Below are positions 9,501-17,726 of a DNA stretch of 64,000 nucleotides, in pieces. Position numbers and translations under genes: made by a program. This DNA comes from Timema cristinae (lineage: Eukaryota > Arthropoda > Insecta > Phasmatodea > Timematidae), in the NCBI GenBank assembly GCA_039000515.1, contig JBCFYV010002301.1, positions 21,177 through 85,176 of the forward strand, read 5' to 3'. How positions within the stretch are numbered: the stretch's first letter is position 1; the number at the start of each line of letters is the position of its first letter. Under the pieces are notes generated by a model. The model searched no databases, was not told where the DNA came from, and saw only the letters and a list, made by a program, of their open reading frames with translations.

Positions 9501-10056
9501 CCTCATTGAGTCTTGGCATCCAGTATAGAGTATGACGCCCCTGGTTTCCAAAAAGCACTCGGCTGTTCTCGTAGTCCAGGATTACCTTCTGTTCTGTGAA
9601 CCATGGTTGTCCCAGAATAAGTGGTTCTCGGAGTTCATCGGACACCAGGAACGTGACGTTGGCTTCTAGGGTTTGCATGGTTAGCGGTAAAGTTATCTGG
9701 CCTCGGATGGTAAGGTCACTCCCAACCTTGGCCAGGTGGATTGGTGTGGGGAAAGGAAGTAAGTTCTTCAGGTTTGTAGGGGTGAGTTGTTGGTATTGGA
9801 TGAAATTAGCAGTAGCTCCGGTATCTAATAGGGCTAGTAGGGGACCGTGAGGAGTTTCGCACATAACTCTTGGGACTGGTTGGGATGTTGAGGGATTGAC
9901 GCTGTTTATTACTGGTGGCGGCCCTGGTTCCTGTCTCCCAGAGGCGGGGCCCTGTTGTCCTCTGGCTTGGCGTTTCCCGATCTGTCTTTCTCTGGGTAGC
10001 GTTGATTTAGCACTGGGCAGTCCCGGTGAAAGTGGTACCCTGGGCAGTGGTAACAT
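6508..10056 (-). CDS. pol: Ty3/gypsy Pol polyprotein: protease, RT, RNase H, integrase
   Basis: An uninterrupted 1,182-residue frame with all enzymes needed for reverse transcription and integration. Seen in order: aspartic protease motif DTGA (78-81); RT with TLDMKSGYWQI (329-339), MPFGLKGA (364-371) and catalytic YLDD (395-398); RNase H acidic residues D544, E584 and D610; integrase zinc motif H779-x4-H784-x29-C814-x2-C817; integrase core D846, D906 and E941 (D-x34-E); and a GPY motif at 1078-1080 in the C-terminal module. PR-RT-RH-IN order places it in Ty3/gypsy. The first methionine is probably not used: the frame is in -1 phase to gag and overlaps it by 148 nt, with a frameshift signal near residue 28. 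All catalytic residues are intact, so this copy could encode working enzymes, although its 5' LTR is disrupted. Confidence 0.95.
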   Translation of the reverse strand: MLPLPRVPLSPGLPSAKSTLPRERQIGKRQARGQQGPASGRQEPGPPPVINSVNPSTSQPVPRVMCETPHGPLLALLDTGATANFIQYQQLTPTNLKNLLPFPTPIHLAKVGSDLTIRGQITLPLTMQTLEANVTFLVSDELREPLILGQPWFTEQKVILDYENSRVLFGNQGRHTLYWMPRLNEDPPPVPQDKIRQHAPIERQEQLLRLLDQHRAVFNTQGPLRRTRSINHQIRLKDNQRIMVRPYRYSPAKNALIEDQVQEMKAQGIIEPGNSEYNSPIVIVEKKDKTPRFCIDFRQLNTATIDVTPPAVNVHDTLRDLGDAEIFTTLDMKSGYWQIPLHPDSKPLTAFTTPNGETLQFTVMPFGLKGAPSTFQRLMSQEVLAGYTGQFCFAYLDDVIIYSKTWDEHLNHLSKVLERFELHQLTCNLEKCQFGKTELEYLGHIVSSQGNAPQPQMIKAITEAPTPRNRKQLRQLLGLCNWLREFVPQMAELTAPLTELLRTKSRWMWNSQTETALHTLKEAFRDLPPLSRPDPSRTFTLQTDASGIGLGAVLYQEDDAGKRIISHASAKLTPTEQRYHSNEQECLAIVWAIKKYRHYLEDKPFILRTDNRALTWLNTMKDQRTKLTRWALLLQEFQFSLEHCPGKQNDLPDALSRQPDSENTSSETQDWDRMTPPSVTGLAPPEPDALLVLQNQDAPLHELVKTEQRQDTEIQTQVNRWKALDTQTRPPTKTTDARFWDEHYVKGDNIWRREEREGPWKLIVPTQIRQQVIWTYHDHPQAGHPGEDETTRAIQRGYTWKGLRTEVNNYVRNCMLCACRKTGGYQGAEPLRPRQPQRPWKVVALDLMGPYPRSRRGKKFILVITDLFSRWVEIFPLASTEVRQIIQTMEQQFFPRWGYPKHLLSDNGPQFISRAWANACQKWDVEAWTTPIYHPQANPTERRNQELKKGIRLQISENHREWDTFLPMIAFNLRCRKNGATGMSPSELLLGRTLYRPGEWRFETSVREQEDNESPSQGDLQREEQARVNQANYQQRYTHSPARAAQPFQNGDLVLVRTQPLSNATEAYYAGFAPKWEGPYPVSKRRGGVYWVTYPNGRSKKIHRGQLRPAPPGLTTPGNRSYPNYSQPWTPHPITPREQKDWTLPYQIVLDGVPDCDLDDLQSLPRQGEAKDPGTRLLKRRA

Positions 10057-11315
10057 TTTGGAGGTCGTGGGTCAGCTGCAGTTGTTGGGGTCTTGATGGA
10101 GCGTGTCGTCCCTGTTGCCGGATTTTTAGCCAGGTCACGTTCCACAGATACAGCCCTAGTTATAAGTTCTTCTAATTCTTGAGGGTGTGGGGCTCGCAGA
10201 AAAGGTCTTAGTCCTGGTCGGACCAATTCAATTAACAGTGGTATTATCTCTGATGATGGCGTTGTGGGGGACAAGCGTTGATGCAATCGTACCTTGTGTC
10301 GAAGGAATATCTCGACGGGTTCAGACTGGGCCTGTTCCTTTCCGTACAGCTCCGCGTGGAGAGAGGCTATGGTGGTTGTACTGGCGAAGTGGTGCGTTAG
10401 TCTTTGTTTGAATTCTTCCCAAGTTGTAATATACTCGCCATAAAGCTTCCACCACTGAGCGGCGTTGTCTTTAAGCTGCCTTTGGGTAGTATGTACCCAT
10501 TCTAATGGGTCTATTTGAGCGGTCCTGAGCTGAACCTCACAGCGTTGAGTAAAAGTAGTAGGGTCTTCATGTCCTCGACCGTGAAAATCTGGTAGAGTTG
10601 GTAGGTGGTAAGAGCTTGAACATGGGCGTTGGTAGGTGGTAGTCAAGTTTGGCCGGTATGGTGGTGCGCTGGCGCTTGATGAGGTGGGTCGTTGGCATGG
10701 TGGGCAACGGAAGAAGAGGCCCCTCAGGTCTCTGGGTTCATTTTTCCAGCCCAGACACTGGTAATGGTAGTATTGTCTACAGTCCTCACAGACAATCTCT
10801 GGGCCGTCTTCGCCAGTACAGGTTAACCCTGGGCAATATCGTACTTCCGCCGGTGTTTCAGTGCAGGAGGTGCAGCGGTAGGCTGGTTCATTGATGTCAC
10901 GTGGTTCGTCTGTCCATCCAATGCAAAGGTGATGATAGGGTTTTTGGCAGTTTATGCAGGTTACATAGTGTCGGTCCCCTCCTGGGGTACACGATGGGTT
11001 GGTACACTTTTGACTCCTGGTCATCACCATTTTGCCTTCTTTGGTAAGGTCGTCTTCTTTGGTGAGGTCGTATTCCTTGGTGAGGTTGTCTTCGTTGGTG
11101 AGGTTGTCTTCGTTGGTGAGGTTGTATTCGTTTGTGAGGTCGTCTTCTCTGGTGAGGTAGTCTTCTTCGGTGAGTTTTCTTTGGTGAAGTCGTCTTCTTC
11201 GGTGAGGTTGTTTGGGCGCCACCGGGTTTTGTTCACTCCCGGAAGTGATGTGCGGTGTTCTGGGGTCGTGTAGTCGGTCCGTTGGACATCCGTCCTGTGT
11301 CTTGATTGGCCCCAC
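9909..11315 (-). CDS. gag: Gag with tandem PHD-type zinc fingers, capsid-like region, CCHC knuckle
   Basis: Frame of 468 residues. Residues 48-94 are a six-residue repeat (LTxEDx). Then come two zinc-finger units with C4HC3 spacing: C104, C109, C120, C123, H128, C131, C148, C151 and C161, C166, C176, C179, H184, C187, C204, C207. Both fit the PHD pattern C-x4-C-x9/10-C-x2-C-x4-H-x2-C-x16-C-x2-C with a 57-residue period. Residues about 240-395 look like a gypsy-type capsid/gag domain (Trp pair at 288-289, helical character). A CCHC-like knuckle, C421-x2-C424-x3-H428-x4-C433, follows near the end. The start is uncertain: the first ATG (11,315) overlaps the primer-binding site, and the pair of Met residues at 96 and 98 just before the fingers is a more ordinary alternative. 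PHD fingers in chromatin proteins read histone H3 tails; whether these do is inference. Confidence 0.88.
   Translation of the reverse strand: MGPIKTQDGCPTDRLHDPRTPHITSGSEQNPVAPKQPHRRRRLHQRKLTEEDYLTREDDLTNEYNLTNEDNLTNEDNLTKEYDLTKEDDLTKEGKMVMTRSQKCTNPSCTPGGDRHYVTCINCQKPYHHLCIGWTDEPRDINEPAYRCTSCTETPAEVRYCPGLTCTGEDGPEIVCEDCRQYYHYQCLGWKNEPRDLRGLFFRCPPCQRPTSSSASAPPYRPNLTTTYQRPCSSSYHLPTLPDFHGRGHEDPTTFTQRCEVQLRTAQIDPLEWVHTTQRQLKDNAAQWWKLYGEYITTWEEFKQRLTHHFASTTTIASLHAELYGKEQAQSEPVEIFLRHKVRLHQRLSPTTPSSEIIPLLIELVRPGLRPFLRAPHPQELEELITRAVSVERDLAKNPATGTTRSIKTPTTAADPRPPKCYHCPGYHFHRDCPVLNQRYPEKDRSGNAKPEDNRAPPLGDRNQGRHQ
9938..9978 (-). promoter_or_regulatory. Programmed -1 frameshift signal (gag to pol)
   Basis: In gag frame the sense strand reads G-GGA-AAC (complement of 9972-9978), an X-XXY-YYZ slippery heptamer. 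After a 6-nt spacer, CCAGAGG (9965-9959) can pair perfectly with CCTCTGG (9944-9938) over a 14-nt loop. A slip of one base back at this heptamer enters exactly the pol frame. The loop contains GGGCCCC, and a GGGCC further downstream could pair with it to make a pseudoknot. Heptamer, spacer and stem are all of standard form for retroelement frameshifting. Confidence 0.8.
11034..11210. repeat. 18-bp tandem repeat in the gag leader/N-terminus
   Basis: About nine imperfect copies of an 18-bp unit (plus strand TTGGTGAGGTCGTCTTCT type). In gag frame it encodes LTxEDx hexapeptides; the most upstream copies fall out of frame. It lies between the primer-binding site and the PHD fingers. It may be leader RNA rather than protein if the downstream Met is used. 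Confidence 0.85.
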
Positions 11316-11327
11316 GTTTAGGCGCCA
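11310..11327 (-). other. Primer-binding site (tRNA-primed, TGGCGCC type)
   Basis: Four bases after the 5' LTR in sense direction the sequence is TGGCGCCTAAACGTGGGG. TGGCGCC complements a CCA-ended tRNA 3' terminus and is common in gypsy elements and retroviruses. The exact tRNA was not assigned. Confidence 0.75.
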
Positions 11328-11331
11328 GAAC

Positions 11332-12112
11332 TGTTATCCCATGTCTTGTGGTTTCGAGGGAGGTAGTTGGTTTTACTGGAACTGCAGCTTCCGACTGGCC
11401 TTTGTGATTAGGTACCGGTCTCGTGGGTCTTGTGGGTGGGGTAAGGGAGAGAGATGGGGGAGAAAACGTAGGCGGGTTGGGGGGTGGCTAGGGGATGTAA
11501 ATGATAGCCCTCAGGGGTTAAAGGGGAAATTGGAGTAGGGGGGAGTCGGGTGGTCGGTGAGAGGGGAAGACGAGGGAGGCCTGAGATGACTCGGCGGCAG
11601 GGATGCTGGGAGATGTGGGCGCAATGTGTGGGTGTTCGGGGGTCTGGTGGTTGTAGACGGGAACGTAGAGAATGGGTCCACGAGTTGAGTACTGTTTGGT
11701 CGGTGCTGTTTTCTCCAGGGTCTTCCGTCGGTGGGCTTTGCCGGCGCGGCGAGTGTAGACCATCCCGTGATGACGAGGACAAGTGGATGGGGGAGGGTGG
11801 AGAGGTAGGATAGAGTCCCGGCAACGTAAAGTCGCGGTGGGAGGTAGGATAGCGTCCCGGCAACGTTAAGTCGCGGTGGGAGGTAGGGTAGCGTCCCGGC
11901 AACGTAAAGTCGCGGTGGGAGGTAGGGTAGAGTCCCGGCAACGTAAAGTCGCGGTGGGAGGTAGGGTAGATTCCCGGCAACGTAAAGTCGCGGTGGGAGG
12001 TAGGGTAGATTGCGGTGGAATGAGAATAGCGATGACACTTGCTGCAAACGACGATTTATTGGCTCTTTCGTATGAGTGTGGTTCCCAAGGTTGGCTCACC
12101 ACTGAACTCGAA
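11332..12112 (-). repeat. 5' LTR, proximal part (R and U5) up to the LINE insertion
   Basis: Matches 4706-5482 with a few 1-base indels, including the 39-bp repeat array. It ends at the duplicated target CACTGAACTCGAA, where LINE sequence starts. The rest of this LTR (U3) resumes at 17,689. Confidence 0.92.
12100..12112. repeat. Target-site duplication, 3' side of the Jockey LINE
   Basis: CACTGAACTCGAA. The same bases, with one extra T, recur at 17,689-17,702, and the single-copy version is in the intact LTR at 5476-5488. This proves that the material between is an insertion. Confidence 0.9.
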
Positions 12113-12154
12113 GCCGTTCGGCTGTTGCCCGACAAAGAACATCTGACTTGACAG

Positions 12155-12428
12155 TTATGCCACGCCAGGTTGTCTATGAAAGGGCTGATTTGTTGTTTGA
12201 GTACCGAGTCATTGTCATGACTCTTAACCTCGCGAATGAACTTGTTTACCTGATGAAATGGAACAGATGAAATGAGCCTGCAGAATACTACAGGTGTATG
12301 GTTTTTGTAGCCCGACGCAGGACATTTCTACCTTGACTCTGATGCCAAGCTAGGCCGCCTGTGAAAGGGCTATATTTGTGTTAGAGTACGGAGTCACTAT
12401 CGTGACTCCTGGCCTCTTGAATGAATTG
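12155..12428. repeat. Imperfect direct repeat in the Jockey 3' UTR (outer pair)
   Basis: A block of about 85 bp at 12,155-12,240 (GCCACGCCAGG, then GAAAGGGCT, GAGTACCGAGTCA and TGACTC) recurs with substitutions at 12,338-12,428. The second copy lies about 185 bp on. Confidence 0.75.
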
Positions 12429-12650
12429 ATACCTTGTACAAACAATTGTATGATTATTGACACTGTGAGTGAAGTTGGTGATAGTGAACGATCGCGCTGG
12501 GTCTCGGGATTTGGGGAGGATTTTCTTTTGTTGGGATGTGGGAAGGTGTGTATAAGGTATGATGATGATATATGTTGTTGTTTCATGAGTCGATTTCCGG
12601 GAGGTGGATTGAAAGGTTTAACTTGACTGTAGGGAATAGGTTTGGCGCGG

Positions 12651-12914
12651 ATGGTTACATATCCATTCCCCATCTGGGGCCGTCAGTGGCGCCAGCGTTA
12701 TTCTCTGGCTAGAAGGTTGACCTAGGCGGTTATCCCAGTGGAGTCCGGCGGTGGCAAAGGTTATAAAGAGTTTCTTGTTGGGGTAGGATTTTCTTTTCTT
12801 GGGATTAGGAGTGAGGTGGATACATTTCCATTCCCCATCTGGGGCCGTCAGTGGCGCCAGCGTTATTCTCTGGCTAGAAGGTTGACCTAGGCGGTTATCC
12901 CAGTGGCGTCCGGC
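12651..12914. repeat. Near-perfect direct repeat in the Jockey 3' UTR (inner pair)
   Basis: About 85 bp around CATTCCCCATCTGGGGCCGT through TAGGCGGTTATCCCAGTGG at 12,658-12,750 is repeated almost exactly at 12,828-12,914. The offset is about 170 bp. Confidence 0.88.
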
Positions 12915-13061
12915 CGTGACTAAGGTTGTGATGGCATGAAATGAGCGACTTGTGAATGTCAGGTCTGGGGTTGGAGCAAGGATGGGATAGTTGGGTGGTG
13001 GGTTGTCGTCGATCCCGTTGGTCTGGCGTAGTCGATTGTCAATTTGGTTAATTACTACTCT

Positions 13062-13170
13062 AATTTTTTTTTTTTTTTTTTTCTAAATCTAGGTATCGGG
13101 GGCTGTGTTTTTTTTTATTTTTTTTTTATTTTTTTTTTTATTTTTAATTTTTTTTTTTTTTTATTTTTTT
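13062..13170. repeat. T-rich tract (A-rich in LINE sense) after ORF2
   Basis: Long T runs broken by single A residues. In sense direction this is an A-rich stretch just past the ORF2 stop, not at the element's end. It could be the poly(A) end of an inner element, with the 12.1-13.0 kb part added by read-through, or simply an A-rich UTR segment. Confidence 0.7.
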
Positions 13171-13213
13171 CCAAGATTATAATAGACACTGAGTTAGTCA
13201 TAATAATGCTCTC

Positions 13214-15900
13214 CTACGCCAGCCGTGGTCTCTTGTAGCGTCTGGTCTCAGTAGGGTCGTAACGTCCTAGTTCCCGTACTATGTCGTTAGTGTGTGTGTC
13301 TGCCTGTTCGTAGAGTTTTTTGTTCCTTTCCCTGTATATGTCATGGAGGGGTCTGCAATTTGTCATTTCATGTAGGTGTGTTATTCTAGTTCGCCAGGGT
13401 GCTCCAGTGATGGTTCTGAGTACCTTGTTTTGTGTGATTTGTAGTCTATCTGTGAGGTGTTTGGCTCCGTAGCTCCATACTGCGCAGTTGTACAGTATAA
13501 TCGGCTGTATCATGGATTTGTATAAGACAGTTTTTGTGTGGATGTTTAGTTCCCTTCCTTTGAATAGAGCGTACAATTGTACATATCTCCCAGTGGCTTT
13601 TTTTCTTGTGTCCTCTATGTGACTTCTCCAGGTTAGTTTCGAGTCTATTGTAGTGCCTAAATATTTTGTATCTTTTTTAACAGGTATTTCTGTGTCGAAT
13701 AAAGTGAGTGGTGCTGGGAGTTGTTTGCGACCTCGGCTAATAATCAAAGCTGCTGATTTTGTGGGGTTAACTTTTATCCTCCAAGTCGTGAACCAAATTT
13801 GTAGTTCAACTAGGTACCTCTGCATTTTTAAGCTAGCAAAATTTATGTTTTTATATATGGTGTAGGCCATGGTGTCGTCTGCAAAGAGTCGTACTTTTAC
13901 TTGTGGATAGGTAGGAATGTCTGAAATATATATGCTATAAAGGTGTGGTGCTAGTGCAGATCCCTGGGGCACCCCAGCCCTTATGTCGTGTATGGGTGAT
14001 TTTGTTCCGTCCATGACTACCTGAAACTTCCTTCGAGCAAGGTAACTGGCGATAATGTGGATGCTCCATTGTGGGTAGTTGAATTTAATTAGTTTTTGAA
14101 TTAGTCCTATGTGCCAAACTCTGTCGAATGCTTTTTCAACGTCTAGAAATATTGCTACGGTGTGTTTTTTTTCTTCAAATGCTTTTGTGGCGTCCTCAAT
14201 TAAATTTAGTACGGGGTGAATAGTCGAGTGATTTTTCCTGAAACCGAATTGGATATTTGGGATGATCTCATTCTTTTCGCTAAATTTGTCTATCCTTTTT
14301 AGAACTAGTTTTTCAAATAGTTTGCTCATAGTGGGGAGGAGACTAATAGGCCTTCTGTTCTGAGGGAACATTGGGTCCTTTCCTGGTTTAGGAAGAGTTA
14401 TTACTGTCGCCAGTTTCCATGCGTCTGGGAAGTGACAGAGTGTAAGTAGAGCGTTGAATATTGTCAGTAGCGTGAGTATTGCCCTCGGTGGTAGTTTCTG
14501 TAGTGTTTCGTTTGATAGTCTGTCGTGGCCTGGCGCTTTATTTTTTGGGAGTTGCTTCATTGTGTAGTTTAGTTCATCTAGTGTTATTAGGTCCACCCGT
14601 GACACTATCGGTCTAAATAGGTATTCCCGTACTGATATCTGTGCGTCCCTGACGAAGTCTGCGTCTCTCGGGTTTTGGTTTGGTGTAAACTGTTTCTCCA
14701 GAGTCACGGCTATGGCCTCCGCTTTCTCTGAGCTTGTATAGGCCATACCGTGCTCCCCGTGTATAGCGGGTACCGACCGTTTGTTCCTGATGATTTAAGC
14801 TGTTTTGTGACTTTCCAGACTTTACTGGGGTCCATGGCAGCGTCAGTGATGTATGTGTTCCAGTTGTTGCATTTAATAGTTTTAACTGTACGTCTTACTT
14901 GTGCAGTGAGTCTATTGTAGGCTGTTCTGTGTTGTGGTGTTCTGTATGTTTGCCAGTCTCTCCTTGCCTCTCGTTTCTGGGCGAGCAGAAAGTCAAGGTC
15001 TGGGTGTTGGCGTCTCAAGTCATGTTTTTCCTGTTCTATTGCGGTGTTAGTTCTGTATGCTTCCTGTACTGTGCTGGTAAAGAGTTGGAGTGTAGTGTCT
15101 GCTTCTTCGGTGGTCGTGATGTTTATGTTTTCGGGTACTGTTTCGTCTAGTGTTCTTTTGAACCCTTCCCAGTTAGTAGTAGTTTTTAGTTTTTTAATGT
15201 TGTTTATCTGTATTTCTGTGTTTGTTGTGATCTCGCACAATATAGGGTTGTGGTCCGAGTCTAGTTCTTTAAGAACTGAGAGCTCTTCCGGTGTCACCCC
15301 CATATTGTTCAAGACCACGTCTATTACATCTGGCCTCTGTAGTGGGTTTGAGGGGTAAAATGTCGGTTCGCCAGGCCCGACTACCGTGTATCCCTTAGTG
15401 TCCGCGTGATCGTTTAGTATGCGTCCATTCCTATTGGTCAGTCGGCTATTCCAGTTCAAGTGTTTGCTATTAATGTCCCCTGCTAAGAATATCTTGTCGA
15501 AGTTCGTAAGTTCGTCTAGGTCGCTCTGTAGTATTGTCTTGGTCGGTGGTTTATTATATGGCCGCGAATAGGATACCTCCGCTCTTTGTATTTACTTTTA
15601 TTGCTGTTGCTTCTATGTTTTGTAAGGTTTGAAAAATATGTTGGTAGTGGGGAATATTGTCTTTGATGAATATTGCTGTTCCCCGCCACTTTTGCCGGGT
15701 CTATCTGTTCTATATAGATGGTAACCTAAAAAGTTAAGTCTCTTGTTTTGGTTTAGATGGGTTTCGTTGATTAGTCCTATATCTATTCCATATGTTTTAA
15801 AAAGTTCTTCTAATTCATGAGCCTGCGTCAGTATCCCGTTCGCGTTCCATATAAAAACGCGTAGAATGTCCTTGGTCCGCGTCTTGTCTTGTCTAGTCAT
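13214..15900 (-). pseudogene. Jockey-type ORF2: AP endonuclease plus reverse transcriptase, frameshifted
   Basis: The endonuclease begins at 15,900 with a WNANGI and NETHL motif. After a frameshift near 15,690 it continues through GDIN and SDHNP signatures (about 15,510 and 15,250). Another frameshift near 14,745 separates it from the reverse transcriptase frame (510 residues, 14,746-13,214). That frame has LDVEKAFD (201-208), PQGS (260-263) and catalytic FADD (288-291), and ends without RNase H, as in Jockey. The endonuclease nicks the target and the RT copies the RNA onto it. Catalytic motifs are present, but the reading frame is split in three, so no full protein can be made from this sequence as given. 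Confidence 0.88.
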
Positions 15901-17067
15901 CCTGATTTACAAAGTAGTCAGTCACTCCCTCTATCATGATAAACATTTTCTCTGTTGAGTCTGTTGTTTGTCTGAGCCTATTGAGATAAGGTTTGAAATG
16001 TGCAATGATCTTCATTATGTTTAAGTCTTTGAGTAGCCTAATTAAGTCTTTTATGTCAGAACCGGTTGAACCGGCTTCTTGTTGTGGGGGGCCTTGTGTT
16101 TGTTTTGCCTGTACTGCCTGGGCGTATGATCGGTGGATCTTGGCCGCCTCAGGGACGGGGGGGTTTGCCACGGGTCTCTGCCGCATTGGTGGGAAGCTCT
16201 GTGTGTTGGAGGGTGGGGGCATGGTCCGGGTCAGAGTTTTGTTCTGTGTGTTTGTCTTTGGTAGTTGTGCCGTCTTCTTCTTTTCTAGTAAGTCTAAGTA
16301 CACCGGGCACTTGCTGTAATTCGCCGTGTGGCTTCCATACAGTTTACGCATCGGGCAGGAGTGGTGGCGTCTTTTTTGGGGCAGTCTTTGGTGATGTGCT
16401 GTTTTAAGCACTTGACACACCTGGGGTTGTTCTGGCAGTTATTCTTAGTATGGCCGTATCTTTGGCACTTGTGGCATTGTACGACTGTGTTGAGTGGTGG
16501 TATGTAGGGTTCGATCCTAACTCTGGTATGGTTAATTGACTTTACTTGGAAGATGGTGTTTGTGTCTGTGCTCTTTGCTAGAGTCACTTGGAAAGTAGGG
16601 AGAAGTGTCACGGTCTGGGTCGTGTTGTCCGCAGCCGACTTCCTGGAGAATTGTCTCACGTCAGTCACTGGGAATCCCATGTCTTTAAGTTCTGCCTCTA
16701 GGTCACTGGTAGCCATGTTGGGAGGGAGCCCCTTGACTATGACTTTGACTGGTTTGTCCCTCGGTAGCGTGTAAGTGTGAAACTCCTGTTTTAGGTCCTT
16801 CAGTAAGTGTTGTATTAGGTCGTAGTCCTGCTTGTTGGTGGTGTGAATTTTAAGTCCGTTTGTAATGTACGTGATTTTAATGTCCCCTCCTATCTCTTTT
16901 GCTACCTTGGCTATCTGAGAGTAGTTTTGTGTTCCTAGCGTCACTATTGGTGGGTAGTGTGTCTTGCGTGTGGTGGTTGTTGTAGGCAGCTGTTTGTCAG
17001 TGTTCTGGTCGAGTGGTGAGGGAGTATGTTTTCGGCCCTTTTCAGGGCGTCGAAACTTGTTTGTCAA
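15893..17067 (-). pseudogene. Jockey-type ORF1 (Gag-like) with CCHC zinc knuckles, frameshifted
   Basis: RNA-binding ORF1 protein. From 17,067 the frame encodes a basic, Thr-rich start and then a PRE_C2HC-like region (KVIVKGLPPN, about residues 108-117). CCHC knuckles follow (CHKCQRYGHTKNNC and CVKCLKQHITKDC). A third knuckle is cut by a 1-base frameshift near 16,330; the other frame continues with Pro/Gln-rich sequence to 15,893. It abuts and slightly overlaps the start of ORF2. PRE_C2HC plus three knuckles is typical of Jockey, TART and HeT-A Gag proteins. Function assigned from family knowledge. Confidence 0.85.
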
Positions 17068-17688
17068 ACTCTGTTGGTTCTTTTTGTCTGGAGGTAGCTT
17101 GTGAGGTCTGAAATTTCCTTTTCCGTCCTAGTTGATGTCGGCCATCTGAAAAGTTCCTGTCGTCGGTGTTGCTTCCATGTCTGAGTTGTCCTTAGAGGAG
17201 TAGTCAGTCCGTGTCAATTGTTTTCGGTCTGGTGTGGTCGGGGGCGGACATTCGTCAGCCCTGAAAGGGCAGGCTAGTGGCCCAGTGTGGAAGGGTTAAG
17301 ATACCTCCTCTTGCAGTGCAGGTGAGTTCTGTGATGTTGTCTGGTGTCCGCGGAAGACCCGCTGCGCGACTGCGAGTATGTTCGCAGACGGTTTCTCGAT
17401 ATTTTTTTACGCATACTGTGGCCTTTGTTGGCACCGTTAGGGTCTAGCACAAGTTCTTCCACCGAAACGTCCCTCGAGTTTAGTCTAGGGTGTGTGTTCG
17501 GGTAAACTGTACTTCCTGTACAATCTGCTCTCGTTTGACCTTTAGAAAAAGGCAGGTTTGTCTTAAAAAGGGACAGTTGCGGTTTTGCCTTGAAATAAGG
17601 CAGCTCAATTTATACCGCTGTCGGCTCGAATCTCAGAGAAGAGTGATATAGGTAAAAATCACGCTTCGTGAAGGCATGCGCGATATAT
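17068..17688 (-). other. 5' leader of the Jockey LINE
   Basis: No ORF. Contains palindromes GCCCTTTTCAGGGC (17,035-17,048, at the ORF1 border) and GCCCTGAAAGGGC (17,258-17,270), similar to the hairpin array of the host gypsy. The extreme 5' end has inverted arms AGTGATATA (17,642-17,650) and TATATCACT (17,684-17,692), the latter running into the target duplication. Confidence 0.6.
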
Positions 17689-17726
17689 CACTGAACTTCG
17701 AATCTGATTTTCCACCGGGTTATATA
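17689..17726 (-). promoter_or_regulatory. Gypsy U3 TATA box and initiator facing the LINE
   Basis: TATATAA lies at 17,726-17,720 and the initiator TTCAGTG at 17,695-17,689 on the minus strand. The predicted start (17,692) is four bases before the first LINE base (17,688). Transcription from this U3 would therefore begin almost at the LINE 5' end and read it in sense. Confidence 0.55.

Larger units (their letters stand above)
12113..17688 (-). mobile_element. Jockey-clade non-LTR retrotransposon inserted in the gypsy LTR
   Basis: A 5,576-bp insertion flanked by a 13/14-bp target duplication, in the same orientation as gypsy. Sense order: 5' leader, ORF1 with PRE_C2HC-like region and CCHC knuckles, ORF2 with AP endonuclease and reverse transcriptase, long 3' untranslated region. 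ORF2 has no RNase H. This set fits the Jockey clade. No poly(A) tail is seen at the 3' end, which finishes in a small hairpin (GCCGAACGGC). Three or more frameshifts break the ORFs, so this copy is defective unless they are assembly errors. Confidence 0.88.

Noticed and set aside
10695..11006. Captured host PHD gene exon separate from Gag
   Set aside because: The fingers are in the same uninterrupted frame as the capsid-like region and CCHC knuckle, without splice signals needed to join them.
12113..17688. Helitron or DNA transposon in the LTR
   Set aside because: A 13/14-bp target duplication plus endonuclease and RT coding sequence identify a LINE; Helitrons make no target duplication.
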